Shown: positions 31,128-41,294 of the stretch, in pieces
Position numbering within the stretch: position 1 is the first letter of the stretch
Layout of the letters: each line of letters opens with the position of its first letter
Source of the DNA: Sphingosinicella sp.
Lineage (GTDB): Bacteria > Pseudomonadota > Alphaproteobacteria > Sphingomonadales > Sphingomonadaceae
Assembly (NCBI RefSeq): GCF_013911755.1
Contig: NZ_JACESP010000006.1
Location: 62,001-126,000 of the forward strand
Reading direction: 5' to 3'
DNA: 64,000 nt
Notes under the pieces: generated by a model
Seen by the model: the letters and a program-made list of their open reading frames with translations, nothing else
What the model was told of the DNA's origin: nothing
Databases searched by the model: none
Position numbers and translations under genes: made by a program

Positions 31128-33407
31128 CTACCCCTCAATCCTTGAAAAATCGGCAACGCGGTGCACCGCGGCGCGCACCCGCTCAAGCAGCGCGAGACGG
31201 AACGCGCGCTTGTCGGGATCGGCATCGTTGACGGTCACGTCCTCGAAAAACGCGTCGATCGGCGCACGCAGCAAGGCGAGCGCCGCCATCGCGCCTTCGA
31301 AATCTTCGGCGGCGACGGCAGCCTCGGCCTTCGGCGCGGCAACGCCGAGCGCCGCGATCAGCGCAGCTTCGGCGGGTTCGGGCGTGTAAGTGGGCGCGTC
31401 GGGCGCTGAAGGAAGCTCACCCTTCTTCGCCTCGGCCTTCAAGATGTTCGCCGCACGCTTGTAGCCTGCGAGCAGATTGGCGCCGTCGTCCGTGCCGATG
31501 AAGGCCTGAAGCGCCTTCACACGCGCAAGCAGGCGGACGAGATCGTCCTCCCCGCCGAGCGCGAACACGGCATCGATCAGGTCGTGGCGGACACCGGCCT
31601 CACGCTGCTGGACTTTGAGACGGTCAGCAAAGAATTCAACAGCGTTTTCCGGAAAGACCACTGGCTGCGGCAAGAAAAAGGCAATTTTTCCTACCAAATC
31701 ACTCAGTGCAAATGAACAATCCCGAGGAACGGGTTCTCGCAGAGCCACGAACAACTCATTGTCGAAGCGCCCTTCGTAGTTTTCCGGGGATGAAATTGGC
31801 GACGTCTTATAGAAAATTCTATCTTGCTCTAAAGCGGAATGATCCAGCTCAAGCCTATACGCAAACAGGCCACGTTCATAAGTCACATCAATCCAATGAC
31901 GAATGTGCCGATCGAAAAGCCTCTTCAATGAGAACCGTAACCCGCGCTCAATATAACGGATAGAGCCAAGTGCGCTCCGCCTAAGCGCGAAAGGATCCTT
32001 TGAACCGGTTGGCTCTTCTAGAATACCAAAGAACGCTCCGACACTGTCCAGCTTATCCGCCAAACTCACCGCCACCGTCACTGGCGCGGTCGGCACGTCG
32101 TCGCCCTGCCCGACCGGCTTGTAGTGATCGCGGATCGCGTCGGCGACGGCATCCGGCAGTCCCTCTTCGCGGGCGTAGTAGCCGCCCATCAGGCCTTGCA
32201 GTTCGGGGAACTCGCCGACCATGCCGGTGGTGAGGTCGGCCTTGCACAGACGCGCCGCCTGTTCGGCGAGGTCAGCATCCGCGCCTTTGACGATGCCTTC
32301 CTCGACCAGCCAGCGCGCGAGCTTCGCCACGCGCTCCACCTTGTCCGCGACCGTGCCAAGCTTTTCGTGGAACACGATCTCGGAGAGCTTCGCCGCATGG
32401 CTCTCCAGCGTCTTCTTCTTGTCCTGCTCCCAGAAGAAACGCGCATCCGAAAGCCGCGCGGCAAGCACCTTCTGATTGCCCGCGACGATCGACGCACCGC
32501 CGTCGCTCGCGACAATGTTCGCAGTGCAGACGAATGCCGGAGCGAGCTTGCCCGCCATGTCGCGGCACACGAAATACTTCTGGTTTTTCGCGGCGGTGAG
32601 CTGGATCACCTCCGGCGGCACATCGAGGAACGCCGGATCGAAGCGCCCGAGCAGCGGCACCGGCCATTCGGTGAGGCCCGCGTTCTCCTCGGCAAGCGCC
32701 GCATCCGCCACCAGCTGCAGCCCCGCGTCCGCCGCAAGCCGCTCGGCGGTGTCCGCGATGATCCCCGCGCGCTCTTCCGACGACACGATCACGTGTGCGG
32801 CGCGGAGCTTCGGCGCGTAATCGTCCGCGTCCGCAATCTCGATCGCGCCGGAGGACATGAAGCGGTGGCCGAGCGTCGTTCGGCCCGAAGCGACGCCCGC
32901 GATCTCGAACGGCACCACCTCGCCGCCCAAGAGCGCAACGATGCCCTTCAGCGGCCGCACCCAGCGCAGCGATTCGGTGGAGAGGCTCGCCTCGCCCCAG
33001 CGCATCGATTTCGGCCACGGGAAGGCGCGCACCACGGCGGGCACGGCCTGCGCGAGCACGTCCGCCGTCTTGCGGCCGGGCTTGGCGATCACCGCGAAGT
33101 AGACCCCGTCCCGCTCTTCGAGCTGGTCCTGCGTCAGGCCGGTCTTGCGGAGGAAACCTTCGAGCGCCTGCGGCGGCGCGGAGGTGCGCGGGCCTTTCAG
33201 CTCTTCCGACACCGCCTCGGTCTCGGCGGGGAGCCCACGCGCGATGAGCGCGACGCGGCGCGGCGTCACGAAGGTTTCGATCGCTTGCGCCTTCAGCCCC
33301 GCGCCCGCGATCTCGGCGGCAAGCAGCCGCGCGAGGTCGGCGGCGGCCTGCCGCTGCATCCGCGCCGGGATTTCCTCGCTGAAAAGTTCGAGCAGGAAGT
33401 CGGCCAT
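31128..33407 (-). CDS. glyS: glycyl-tRNA synthetase beta subunit, with low-GC insertion
   Basis: Beta subunit of the tetrameric glycyl-tRNA synthetase; carries tRNA-binding functions. It starts [18 protein letters not shown] and has 759 residues, longer than the roughly 690 of E. coli GlyS. Conserved blocks include KSMRWGEASLSTESLRWVRPL, EPTGSKDPFALRRSALG and FFADRLKVQQREAGVRHDLIDAVFALGG. Between the last two lie about 95 residues; more than usual. The DNA from about 31610 to 32075 is near 48 percent GC, unlike the mid-60s on both sides, yet the frame is open. The start overlaps the glyQ stop; an adjacent ATG at 33410 is also possible. Confidence 0.95.
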   Translation of the reverse strand: MADFLLELFSEEIPARMQRQAAADLARLLAAEIAGAGLKAQAIETFVTPRRVALIARGLPAETEAVSEELKGPRTSAPPQALEGFLRKTGLTQDQLEERDGVYFAVIAKPGRKTADVLAQAVPAVVRAFPWPKSMRWGEASLSTESLRWVRPLKGIVALLGGEVVPFEIAGVASGRTTLGHRFMSSGAIEIADADDYAPKLRAAHVIVSSEERAGIIADTAERLAADAGLQLVADAALAEENAGLTEWPVPLLGRFDPAFLDVPPEVIQLTAAKNQKYFVCRDMAGKLAPAFVCTANIVASDGGASIVAGNQKVLAARLSDARFFWEQDKKKTLESHAAKLSEIVFHEKLGTVADKVERVAKLARWLVEEGIVKGADADLAEQAARLCKADLTTGMVGEFPELQGLMGGYYAREEGLPDAVADAIRDHYKPVGQGDDVPTAPVTVAVSLADKLDSVGAFFGILEEPTGSKDPFALRRSALGSIRYIERGLRFSLKRLFDRHIRHWIDVTYERGLFAYRLELDHSALEQDRIFYKTSPISSPENYEGRFDNELFVALREPVPRDCSFALSDLVGKIAFFLPQPVVFPENAVEFFADRLKVQQREAGVRHDLIDAVFALGGEDDLVRLLARVKALQAFIGTDDGANLLAGYKRAANILKAEAKKGELPSAPDAPTYTPEPAEAALIAALGVAAPKAEAAVAAEDFEGAMAALALLRAPIDAFFEDVTVNDADPDKRAFRLALLERVRAAVHRVADFSRIEG

Positions 33408-34273
33408 CATGCCGTCTCCAGCCAGTGGTTGACCTTCATCCAGCTTTCGCACGCCCCCTTGGCGAGGTCGCGCACGCGGCCGATGTAGGCCTGACGCTCG
33501 GCGACCGAGATGACGCCGCGCGCATTCAGAAGATTGAAGATGTGGCTCGCCTTGATCGCCTGTTCGTAGGCAGGGAGCGGCAGATCATTATCCAGCAGCG
33601 TCCGGCACATGGCCTGCGCGTCCTTGAACTGGCGGAGCAGCGCCTCGGTGTCCGCGTGTTCGAAATTGTACGCGCTCTGCTGCTGTTCGTTTTGCAGGAA
33701 CACGTCGCCGTAGGTCACGCCGCGCCCGTTGAAATCGAGGTCGTAGACGTTGTCGACGCCCTGAATATACATGGCGAGGCGCTCAAGCCCGTAGGTGATC
33801 TCGCCCGCAACCGGCTTGCAATCGTAGCCGCCGACCTGCTGGAAATAGGTGAACTGCGTCACCTCCATGCCGTCGCACCAGACCTCCCAGCCGAGGCCCC
33901 ATGCGCCGAGTGTCGGGCTTTCCCAGTCGTCCTCCACGAAGCGGATGTCGTGCTTCGCGAGGTCAACGCCGATCTCGCGCAAACTATCGAGGTACGCGTC
34001 CTGGATGTCCGCAGGGCTCGGCTTCAGGATCACCTGGAACTGGTAATAATGCTGCAAGCGGTTCGGGTTCTCGCCGTAGCGGCCGTCGGTCGGCCGGCGC
34101 GAGGGCTGCACATAGGCGGCGTTCCAAGGCTTTGGCCCGAGCGCGCGCAGCGTCGTTGCCGGATGGAACGTGCCCGCACCCATTTCCATGTCGTAGGGCT
34201 GCAGGATCACGCAGCCCCGGTCACCCCAAAAACGCTGGAGCGTAAGGATGATCTCCTGAAAACTGAGTGCCAC
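33407..34273 (-). CDS. glyQ: glycyl-tRNA synthetase alpha subunit
   Basis: Catalytic alpha subunit that forms glycyl-adenylate. The 288-residue protein begins [21 protein letters not shown] and shows [51 protein letters not shown], the class II core, then [21 protein letters not shown]. Its TGA overlaps the start of glyS. First gene of glyQ-glyS-ppdK. Confidence 0.97.
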   Translation of the reverse strand: MALSFQEIILTLQRFWGDRGCVILQPYDMEMGAGTFHPATTLRALGPKPWNAAYVQPSRRPTDGRYGENPNRLQHYYQFQVILKPSPADIQDAYLDSLREIGVDLAKHDIRFVEDDWESPTLGAWGLGWEVWCDGMEVTQFTYFQQVGGYDCKPVAGEITYGLERLAMYIQGVDNVYDLDFNGRGVTYGDVFLQNEQQQSAYNFEHADTEALLRQFKDAQAMCRTLLDNDLPLPAYEQAIKASHIFNLLNARGVISVAERQAYIGRVRDLAKGACESWMKVNHWLETA

Positions 34274-34352
34274 GCGCGTCCGCCCTTCGCAGGTGCAAAA
34301 AAGTCGGGACGGCTCTAACGGGCGCAGGCCCTTCCGGCAAGCATCACGGTCC

Positions 34353-37300
34353 TCAGAAGTGCATCGCCAGCGACATGGTGAGCGCGTCGTTGGCGTAGCC
34401 CGAGCCGCCCTCGCGGTCGTAGTTGACGCCGAGCGCCGTGCGTCCGCCGACGTAGTTCGCGCTCGCGCCCGCGCGCCACCCGCTGTCGAGCGAGGATTTC
34501 GATTCGAGGTAGAACGCCGCGCCCGTCGCCACGAACTGGCCCTTCGTGCCGATCACCTGATCGCCGGCGAGCCGGTAGATGTAGGCGCCGCGCATCTCCA
34601 GCCACAGCTCGCCGTCGCCGAGCGGGATGCCGTAGCCGAGCGCAAGCTTCGAGGTGCCGCGCACGAGGTCGAACGAAACGCTTTCGATATCGAGGTTGAG
34701 CGCGTCGGCGCCGTCCTCGGTGTAGCCGTCCTGCTTCACCTTCAGCAAATTGATGTTGTTGCTGGGCGTAACGCGAAGCCGCTTGCCGAGCGGCATCTCG
34801 TAGCCGACGGTGAGGTTGCCCGAAAGCTGCGAGCCCGAGAACTTCGCCTTAGCCTCGCGGTCCAGCCCGCCGAAGGTGATGACGCGGCGACTGCGATAGT
34901 CGTTCATCGCATAGCCGGCGGTCGCATCCACGAACAGGCGGCCGAAGCGGATCGTCGTGTAGATGTCGCCCTGCAGGTTCTTCACGACGAGCGGGCTGTC
35001 CGCAAGCCCGTCCGGATCGACCTCGCTCGAAATGTAGCTGAGACCGACGCCGACTGCGGCCTTTTCGCCCATGAGCAGGTCGCCGCCGACGGTGAGGCCG
35101 TAGGAGTTGCCATCGAAGGCCGGGTCGTTGTCCCGCTCCTTCTTGCTGAAGAAGTTGCCGGTCTGCTGGATCCACACGCCGAAGCGTGCGCGCTCCACCG
35201 CGTCGATGCCGCCACCGTGGAACGACTGGCGGATCGTCTGCATCCGGTGGCCGAGCACGCCGAAGCCGGCGTCCTGATTGGCGATGAGCACGCGTGCTGC
35301 CGCGCTGCCGAACGTCGTCGGCGTCATCTGGCGCACGGCGGCCTGCACAGCGGCTTCGTCGCGAAGCGCATTGACCGCGCTCGTCAGCGCCTGCTCCTCG
35401 GCGAGCGCCCCGATCGAGGCTTCGTAGACCTTGCTGTATTCGGTGCTGAGGCCAAGCTCGCCGCCACCCTTGCGCCGAAGGTCGATGCTGATCGAGTCGG
35501 CGTCCACGGTCACGTCGTCGACGGCGTAGATATAGGGCACGCTGTCGGCGGTAAGGATCGTGTCCGGATGGTCGGTCGTGAGGCCGCCGCCTGCGGTGAC
35601 GACGTTGATCGTCCGCTCGCCCGCCAGCAGATCGGTGATGTTGAGCTCGATCGCGCTCGTGCCCGTGAAGCTCGCCGCGCCCGCGACATTGATGCCGGTG
35701 AAATCCGTGCCGACGTCGAGGACGATCTTCGAGGCGCCGGACGCGTTCAGGCTCTGCAGGCCGAGGCTGTCCTGCCCCGAAAGGTCAAGCGTGCCGCCGG
35801 TCATGCCGAGCGCGAGCGTGCCGCCGGTCGCGGAGAGCCCGCCGGAAACCGTGCCGCCGCTGATATTCAGCGCGTTGCTGCCGCCGCCGAAGCTGATCGC
35901 GCCGGTGATCGTCCCGCCTGAGACGTTCATCGTGTCGCTGCCCGCCCCAAGGCGCACCGCACCATCGATCGTGCCCGAATTGTTCAGCGTGACAGCGCCT
36001 GCGTTCGCCAAGGTGTCGATCGCGTAGGCGGCAACGTTGTCGCCGCTGAAGCCTGTCGCGTCGATCGTGCCGCTGTTGGTGATCGCGGAGACGTTTCCGG
36101 CCGAATAGATGCCGTAGGCGGTGCGGTTGTTGCCGTTCGCCGTAACCTCGATCGTGCCGCTGTTCGTCACCGAAGTCACCGCCGCGCCCGAATCGACGCG
36201 GATGCCGTAGGCGTTGCCGCCCACGCCGAAGCTGCCGTCGCTGTTCGCGGTGCGATTGCCGCGCACGGTGATGCGGCCGCCGTTCACGATATCGGGCGCG
36301 ATGCCGCCGTCGCCAACGCGGATGCCGCTTGCCGCCGCATCGATCGCGGAGGCGGTGATGCTGGAGCCCGACTGGTTGTTGATGCCGCCGCCGACGCTCG
36401 CCGTGAAGCCGTTGCCGCCCACCACGCGAATCGCATCCGTCTCGCGGCCCGATGTGCTGCCGCTCGCCGTGATCGTCGAGCGGTTGACGATGCCGTAGGC
36501 GTCTGCGCCCGTGCCGACATTGCCGACGACGGTGTTCGCCGTGCCGGTCGCGCCGGGCGACACGAGGATCGCCGGCGCGCCGCCGAGCGCCGCCACGGTG
36601 CCCGCGACGAGCGTGTGCTTGGTGGTATCGACATCGGCCGGCGCGACGCGGTTGCCGTTCGCATCCACGTAGTAGCGGTCGTTGACGAAGCCGCCGCCGA
36701 CCGTGCCGGAAATGAGCACGCTCGCCTTGCCTGAGACTGCGGGTACGATGTCGCCGTCCGACTCCGTCGTCTGCGCGACGCCGGTGCCGATGGTGCCCGC
36801 GTTCGCAATGCCCCCGCCGACCGCGCCGGTGATCGCGAGCCCGGTACCATCCGCGCCGGTCGCGGAGACGCCGCCCGTCACCTTCACGTTGCCGGTGACT
36901 TCACCCGACACGGAAACCGCAGTGGAGCGCGCGCCCGTCACCGAAACGCCGTTCACGCCGAGGTTGCCGTTGAGCCGCGAGGTCACGGAAACGCCGTAGG
37001 AGTCCGTGCCGCCCACCGTGATCGAACTGGCGCTGCCGCTCACCACGTTGCCGGTGAACGTGCCCGTGCCGCCGATCAGCAGGCCGACGTTGTTGGTGCC
37101 GACGGCGTCGCTCGCGCCTGTGCCCGTCACCTGGATCGTGCCGTTGTTGGTGATCGTGCCCGAAAGCCCGCCGCCCGGCGTCACCACCGCTACCCCGGTG
37201 CCGTTCGACTGCGTCGTCGTCTTTACCGTGCGCGAGGCGTTCACCGTCACGCTGTTGCTGGAATCGACCGTGATCGCCGTGCCGCTCGAAACGTCGACGG

Positions 37301-37478
37301 TGCCGTCGACGATGACGTTGCCTGGGCCGCTGTTCGCGTTCGATGTGGTGATCGCCGTGTTGCGCGTGCCCGTGACGGTCAGGTCCGCCGCGGTCGCCGG
37401 TCCGGCGGCAAGCGCGATCAGGGAGACGCCGGTGCAAATGTTGGCGATGAAAGACGAGGTGACGCGGGACGTGTTCAT
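34353..37478 (-). CDS. autotransporter with C-terminal outer-membrane beta-barrel
   Basis: A 1041-residue type V secretion protein. An N-terminal signal peptide ends at [14 protein letters not shown]. Residues about 30-680 are a low-complexity passenger of repeated strands and turns such as [37 protein letters not shown] and SGGTITGAI, typical of a right-handed beta-helix. The barrel domain occupies roughly the last 280 residues, with alternating aromatic strands, and ends SLAMHF with a terminal phenylalanine as required for outer-membrane insertion. The passenger's role (adhesion or other) is not known. Confidence 0.9.
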   Translation of the reverse strand: MNTSRVTSSFIANICTGVSLIALAAGPATAADLTVTGTRNTAITTSNANSGPGNVIVDGTVDVSSGTAITVDSSNSVTVNASRTVKTTTQSNGTGVAVVTPGGGLSGTITNNGTIQVTGTGASDAVGTNNVGLLIGGTGTFTGNVVSGSASSITVGGTDSYGVSVTSRLNGNLGVNGVSVTGARSTAVSVSGEVTGNVKVTGGVSATGADGTGLAITGAVGGGIANAGTIGTGVAQTTESDGDIVPAVSGKASVLISGTVGGGFVNDRYYVDANGNRVAPADVDTTKHTLVAGTVAALGGAPAILVSPGATGTANTVVGNVGTGADAYGIVNRSTITASGSTSGRETDAIRVVGGNGFTASVGGGINNQSGSSITASAIDAAASGIRVGDGGIAPDIVNGGRITVRGNRTANSDGSFGVGGNAYGIRVDSGAAVTSVTNSGTIEVTANGNNRTAYGIYSAGNVSAITNSGTIDATGFSGDNVAAYAIDTLANAGAVTLNNSGTIDGAVRLGAGSDTMNVSGGTITGAISFGGGSNALNISGGTVSGGLSATGGTLALGMTGGTLDLSGQDSLGLQSLNASGASKIVLDVGTDFTGINVAGAASFTGTSAIELNITDLLAGERTINVVTAGGGLTTDHPDTILTADSVPYIYAVDDVTVDADSISIDLRRKGGGELGLSTEYSKVYEASIGALAEEQALTSAVNALRDEAAVQAAVRQMTPTTFGSAAARVLIANQDAGFGVLGHRMQTIRQSFHGGGIDAVERARFGVWIQQTGNFFSKKERDNDPAFDGNSYGLTVGGDLLMGEKAAVGVGLSYISSEVDPDGLADSPLVVKNLQGDIYTTIRFGRLFVDATAGYAMNDYRSRRVITFGGLDREAKAKFSGSQLSGNLTVGYEMPLGKRLRVTPSNNINLLKVKQDGYTEDGADALNLDIESVSFDLVRGTSKLALGYGIPLGDGELWLEMRGAYIYRLAGDQVIGTKGQFVATGAAFYLESKSSLDSGWRAGASANYVGGRTALGVNYDREGGSGYANDALTMSLAMHF

Positions 37479-37714
37479 GGGGCCCTTTCAGATACTGCCA
37501 GCAGCACCACGCATGACCAGTAGCCCACCCCACTCGGGCCACCGGAACGCCGCACGATACCGCCTCCCTGGCGCTTTGAAACGCTTAGTGGCGGATAGGG
37601 CCAAGCCCTGTCGTCGTCAATGGTCCGGCCCCTGCCCGCCTACCTGACGAAGCCGTCAGCGTGTCTTTGTGCAACAGCTTTTGGTAGCGTTGCCGCGGGA
37701 GGAGCAGAACCACC

Positions 37715-39229
37715 ATGCATCCATATGTTTTTGCCGAAAAGACCCCGGACAAGACCGCGATCATCATCGCCGAAACCGGCGAAGCGCTCACTTATCGGGC
37801 GCTCGAGGCGCTTTCGAACCGGGTCGCGCAGCTGATCCGCGCGCACGGTCTGAAGCGCGGCGACGTGATCGCGCTGATGATGGAAAACTGCCTGGAGTTC
37901 ATTCCGATCTGCTGGGGCGCGCAGCGGTCGGGCATTATCTTTACAGCGATTTCGACCCGGCTCGGGTTCGACGAGGCGCAATACATCATCGCCGATTCAG
38001 GGGCGAGAATGCTGTTCGCAAGCCCCGGCCTCGCCGACGTTGCCGCAAGGCTCGAGGTACCCGGTGCACGGTTCTCGGTGGGCGGCGCGATTTCCGGCTT
38101 CGAAGACTTCGGCGCTGCCGTCGCGGCGATGCCGGACACGCGCATCGCCGACGAATCGCAGGGCCGCGACATGCTCTATTCGTCCGGCACCACCGGCCGC
38201 CCGAAAGGCGTCATCGGGCCGCTCCCCGAAGGGCCTGTCGACGAGGTGAGCCCGCTCTTCATGCTGACGAAGATGATCTACAGTTTCGACGAGAACATGA
38301 TCTATCTGTCGCCCGCGCCGCTCTATCATGCAGCACCGCTGCGCTATTCAATGTCGGTGCACCGCGTGGGCGGTACGCTCGTCGTGATGAAGAAGTTCGA
38401 TCCGGAGCGCTATCTCGCGCTCGTCGAACAGCACCGTGTCACGCACACACAGCTCGTGCCGACGATGTTCGTGCGGATGCTGAAGCTGCCTGACGAAATC
38501 CGCGCGCGGTACGACCTCTCCAGCCTCCGGGTGGCGATCCACGCCGCGGCGCCATGCCCCGTGGAGGTCAAGCGCCGGATGATCGACTGGTGGGGGGAGA
38601 CGATCTACGAATATTATGCATCCACCGAAGGCACCGGTTTTTGCGCGGTGAGCCCGCAGGAATGGCTGAAGAAGCCCGGCACGGTCGGCCGTTCGCTGCT
38701 CGGCGAGATTCGCATACTCGACGAGGAAGACAATGTGCTGCCGCCGGGACGCGAAGGCCGCATCTATTTCGCGGGCGGCGGCGAGTTCGCCTATCATAAC
38801 GATCCCGAGAAGACGAAAAGCGCCCAGCACGAGGAGCACGGCGCCACCTTCGGCGACATCGGCTACATCGACGAGGACGGCTACCTCTTCCTCACCGACC
38901 GCGCCGCCTACATGATCATCACGGGCGGCGTGAACGTCTATCCGCAGGAAGCCGAGAACGTGCTCGTCATGCATCCCAAGGTGGCCGACGTTGCTGTGTT
39001 CGGCATCCCGCACGAGGAGATGGGCGAGGAAGTGAAGGCGGTGGTGCAGCCGCGCGATTGGGCCGATGCGGGGCCGGACCTTGAAGCCGAGCTCATCGCC
39101 TTCGCCCGCGCCCACCTCAGCCATGTCAAATGCCCGCGCTCGGTCGATTTCGAACAGGAGCTGCCGCGGCACGATACGGGCAAGCTCTACAAGCGCCTGC
39201 TGAAGGACCGTTACAGTCAGGTCCAGTGA
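37715..39229 (+). CDS. acyl-CoA synthetase (AMP-forming)
   Basis: Adenylate-forming ligase activating a carboxylic acid to its CoA thioester. The 504-residue protein has the P-loop-like motif LYSSGTTGRPKGVIG, the A5-like segment YEYYASTEGTGFCAVSPQEW and the C-terminal GDIGYIDEDGYLFLTDRAAYMIITGGVNVYPQEAENVL, with the catalytic lysine in TGKLYKR. The fatty or aromatic acid substrate is unknown. GGGAGGAG lies 10 nt upstream of the ATG. It ends in a terminator hairpin. Confidence 0.94.
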   Translation: MHPYVFAEKTPDKTAIIIAETGEALTYRALEALSNRVAQLIRAHGLKRGDVIALMMENCLEFIPICWGAQRSGIIFTAISTRLGFDEAQYIIADSGARMLFASPGLADVAARLEVPGARFSVGGAISGFEDFGAAVAAMPDTRIADESQGRDMLYSSGTTGRPKGVIGPLPEGPVDEVSPLFMLTKMIYSFDENMIYLSPAPLYHAAPLRYSMSVHRVGGTLVVMKKFDPERYLALVEQHRVTHTQLVPTMFVRMLKLPDEIRARYDLSSLRVAIHAAAPCPVEVKRRMIDWWGETIYEYYASTEGTGFCAVSPQEWLKKPGTVGRSLLGEIRILDEEDNVLPPGREGRIYFAGGGEFAYHNDPEKTKSAQHEEHGATFGDIGYIDEDGYLFLTDRAAYMIITGGVNVYPQEAENVLVMHPKVADVAVFGIPHEEMGEEVKAVVQPRDWADAGPDLEAELIAFARAHLSHVKCPRSVDFEQELPRHDTGKLYKRLLKDRYSQVQ

Positions 39230-39262
39230 AAAAGGGGGGGCCGAAGGCGCGCCCCCTTTTTC
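39228..39262. terminator. bidirectional intrinsic terminator
   Basis: An A5G7 run and a C5T5 run form a strong hairpin with a loop of about 11 nt. Reading either strand, the stem is followed by T residues, so it can end both the acyl-CoA synthetase transcript and the convergent PEP-CTERM gene transcript. Confidence 0.8.
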
Positions 39263-39279
39263 ACAACGACCGTCTGCGC

Positions 39280-40056
39280 CTATTTGCGGCGGCGTCGCAG
39301 CGCGCCTACCCCTGCGAATCCAAGGCCCAACAGGCCCAGAATCGCCGGTTCGGGCACGTCGACGGGCGGGTCGGGATCGGGGATCACGACGTCCTCGGTG
39401 AGACCGGCGTAAAGCACCTGACTCTGGCTATAGTTGTAGAAACCGAACGAGCCATTGCTGAACGCCCCAATGCCCGCATCGAGCACCGTTACGCTGATCT
39501 CGAGAATGTCGTTGACGTAAACCTCAATGAGGTTCGGAAGGAACACGAGGTCGAACGTATACTCGACATTATCGACCCAGCCCGTCGAGCCGAGATTCGC
39601 GCCCCGCGCGATCTCCGAGACGACACCATCATGGTTCCAATAGTCATCGCTCGGCGTGCTCGCTCCGGCGCCGGTCACGCGGGAAAGCGCGAGGCCGTCG
39701 CTCGCGAGACCTTGATCGCCCTGCTTCCAGTCGATCAGGATAAAATCGGCCGATGCCGAGTTGATTTCGCCGTCGCTGTAGCCGAGCACGAAGCCGACGA
39801 AATCATTATCACCGTCGGCGCCCACCTTGATTGTTCCCGAAAGTGCCGTGCCTTGGGCGTTGGCGCCGTCCTTGAAGAAGATTGTCGGCTCACCGTTGAT
39901 GGTCTGCAGCACGGCGTCATTGCCGGCCTGCACCACCCAGTTCGCCGAACTGCTGTTGTTCAGGGTGTCCCACTGCCAGTCTGACAGGTCCACCGGCGCA
40001 GCCAGCGCGGGCGTTGCCGCAAGTGTCACCACTCCGGCGAGAAGTACCAAACGCAT
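39280..40056 (-). CDS. PEP-CTERM sorting domain protein
   Basis: A 258-residue exported protein with signal peptide MRLVLLAGVVTLAATPALAA. The mature domain is a beta-sandwich-like region with WQWDTLNNSSSANW, WKQGDQGLASDGLALSRVTG and YTFDLVFLPNLIEVYVNDILEISV, resembling a lectin/concanavalin-like or laminin-G-like domain. The C-terminus has VPEPAILGLLGLGFAGVGAL, then RRRRK, the exosortase target. A predicted carbohydrate-binding role is an inference only. Confidence 0.88.
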   Translation of the reverse strand: MRLVLLAGVVTLAATPALAAPVDLSDWQWDTLNNSSSANWVVQAGNDAVLQTINGEPTIFFKDGANAQGTALSGTIKVGADGDNDFVGFVLGYSDGEINSASADFILIDWKQGDQGLASDGLALSRVTGAGASTPSDDYWNHDGVVSEIARGANLGSTGWVDNVEYTFDLVFLPNLIEVYVNDILEISVTVLDAGIGAFSNGSFGFYNYSQSQVLYAGLTEDVVIPDPDPPVDVPEPAILGLLGLGFAGVGALRRRRK

Positions 40057-40167
40057 TTTCCGTCCCCTTCGTTACGGACGCGAACCTGTTTCACGCCACC
40101 GGACGAGGGGATGCAGGATTGGTGCCAAGGATTAATTCTCACATATTTTCAAAGCGCAAATAATATT

Positions 40168-40216
40168 CCAGAAGGAAATTTATTTCCGTAATGTAAGAAA
40201 TTTCGACACCTTCTGG
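40168..40216. repeat. AT-rich inverted repeat between the PEP-CTERM gene and the TraB gene
   Basis: Perfect 8-bp arms CCAGAAGG (40168-40175) and CCTTCTGG (40209-40216) enclose a 33-bp AT-rich stretch that itself has AAATTT on both sides. It lies in the 192-bp gap between divergent genes, about 33 bp before the TraB start. It could be an operator, a hairpin in the leader, or chance. Confidence 0.45.
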
Positions 40217-40248
40217 CGTAACGCAAAGCCTGCTCCTATGTTCGCACC

Positions 40249-41175
40249 ATGCTATCAAGACTTTGCGCGGCTCTCGGCGCCCTCATCCTGATCGCCTGCA
40301 CGGGAGAAGCCCCCGGCAGTGCACGGAACGAAACGCCGGCAAGCACGCCGGGCACCGTCGTGGCGGCAGCGGGCCCCGCGCTCTGGGCGGTAAAGGATGC
40401 CGATACGACGATCTATCTGTTCGGCACGATCCATATGTTGCCCGAGGGCACCGACTGGATGCGGCCCGCCATCGCCAAAGCCTTTGACGCCTCCGACACG
40501 CTCGTACTCGAAGTGCTTGGCACCAACGACGCGAAGGCGACGACCCCCGTTATTCTGAAGATGGGCTACACGCCCGGACTGCCCCCGCTCGCCGAGCGCG
40601 TGCCAGCGGGCGAGCGGGACGAGCTTGCCGCAGCGATCACGCACGCCGGTGTCCCTGTCGCCGCGCTCGACGCAATGGAAACCTGGCTCGCCACCATGTC
40701 GCTCTCAACCGCGCGCATCCAGAAGCTCGGCTACGGCATCGAAGGCGGCGTCGAATACCAGCTTTCCACGCGCGCCGCTGCGCAGAGGAAGCGCATCGAG
40801 GGGCTGGAAACGATGGCCGAGCAACTCGGCTTCTTCGATACGCTGCCCGAGGCGGAGCAGCGCACATTGCTCGTCAACTCGCTTGACGACATCGACGATA
40901 TCGATGCCGTGATCAAAAACGCCGTGAACAGCTGGGTCGTGGGCGACATCGACGCCGTCGCCGATTTGCTCGAAGACGACACGCGCGATTCGCCCGGCCT
41001 CGCCAAGCGCCTCCTCACCGACCGCAACCTCAGCTGGGCGAACTGGATCGAAAAGCGCCTCGAATCCACTCCAGGCACGGTGTTCGTCGCCGTCGGCAGC
41101 GGGCACCTCGCGGGCAAGGACAGCGTACAATCGATGCTGGAAGCGAAGGGCCTGAAGGTCGAGCGGCTGAACTAG
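40249..41175 (+). CDS. TraB/GumN family lipoprotein
   Basis: A 308-residue protein with signal peptide MLSRLCAALGALILIACTGE (lipobox LIAC). The TraB/GumN signature is ALWAVKDADTTIYLFGTIHMLPEGTDW with the conserved GTIH, followed by LAERVPAGERDEL and ending with VFVAVGSGHLAGKDSVQSMLEAKGL, where GSGHL is the second motif. Members are predicted metalloproteases of the Tiki type, but no activity is proven here. It stands alone upstream of rplY. Confidence 0.9.
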   Translation: MLSRLCAALGALILIACTGEAPGSARNETPASTPGTVVAAAGPALWAVKDADTTIYLFGTIHMLPEGTDWMRPAIAKAFDASDTLVLEVLGTNDAKATTPVILKMGYTPGLPPLAERVPAGERDELAAAITHAGVPVAALDAMETWLATMSLSTARIQKLGYGIEGGVEYQLSTRAAAQRKRIEGLETMAEQLGFFDTLPEAEQRTLLVNSLDDIDDIDAVIKNAVNSWVVGDIDAVADLLEDDTRDSPGLAKRLLTDRNLSWANWIEKRLESTPGTVFVAVGSGHLAGKDSVQSMLEAKGLKVERLN

Positions 41176-41294
41176 CGCTGCGGTAGCCCCGAATCCCTTG
41201 CGTTTCCGCGCTTCGGCGTGTACGGGCACCGCTTCCCGAGCGGCTGGTCATCCCTGGAGGCGGCCGCGGGGATTGAACGAATGGAGATATACAG

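Noticed and set aside
34274-34352. Possible terminator between the autotransporter and glyQ
   Set aside because: A run of six Ts exists on the minus strand, but no convincing stem precedes it.
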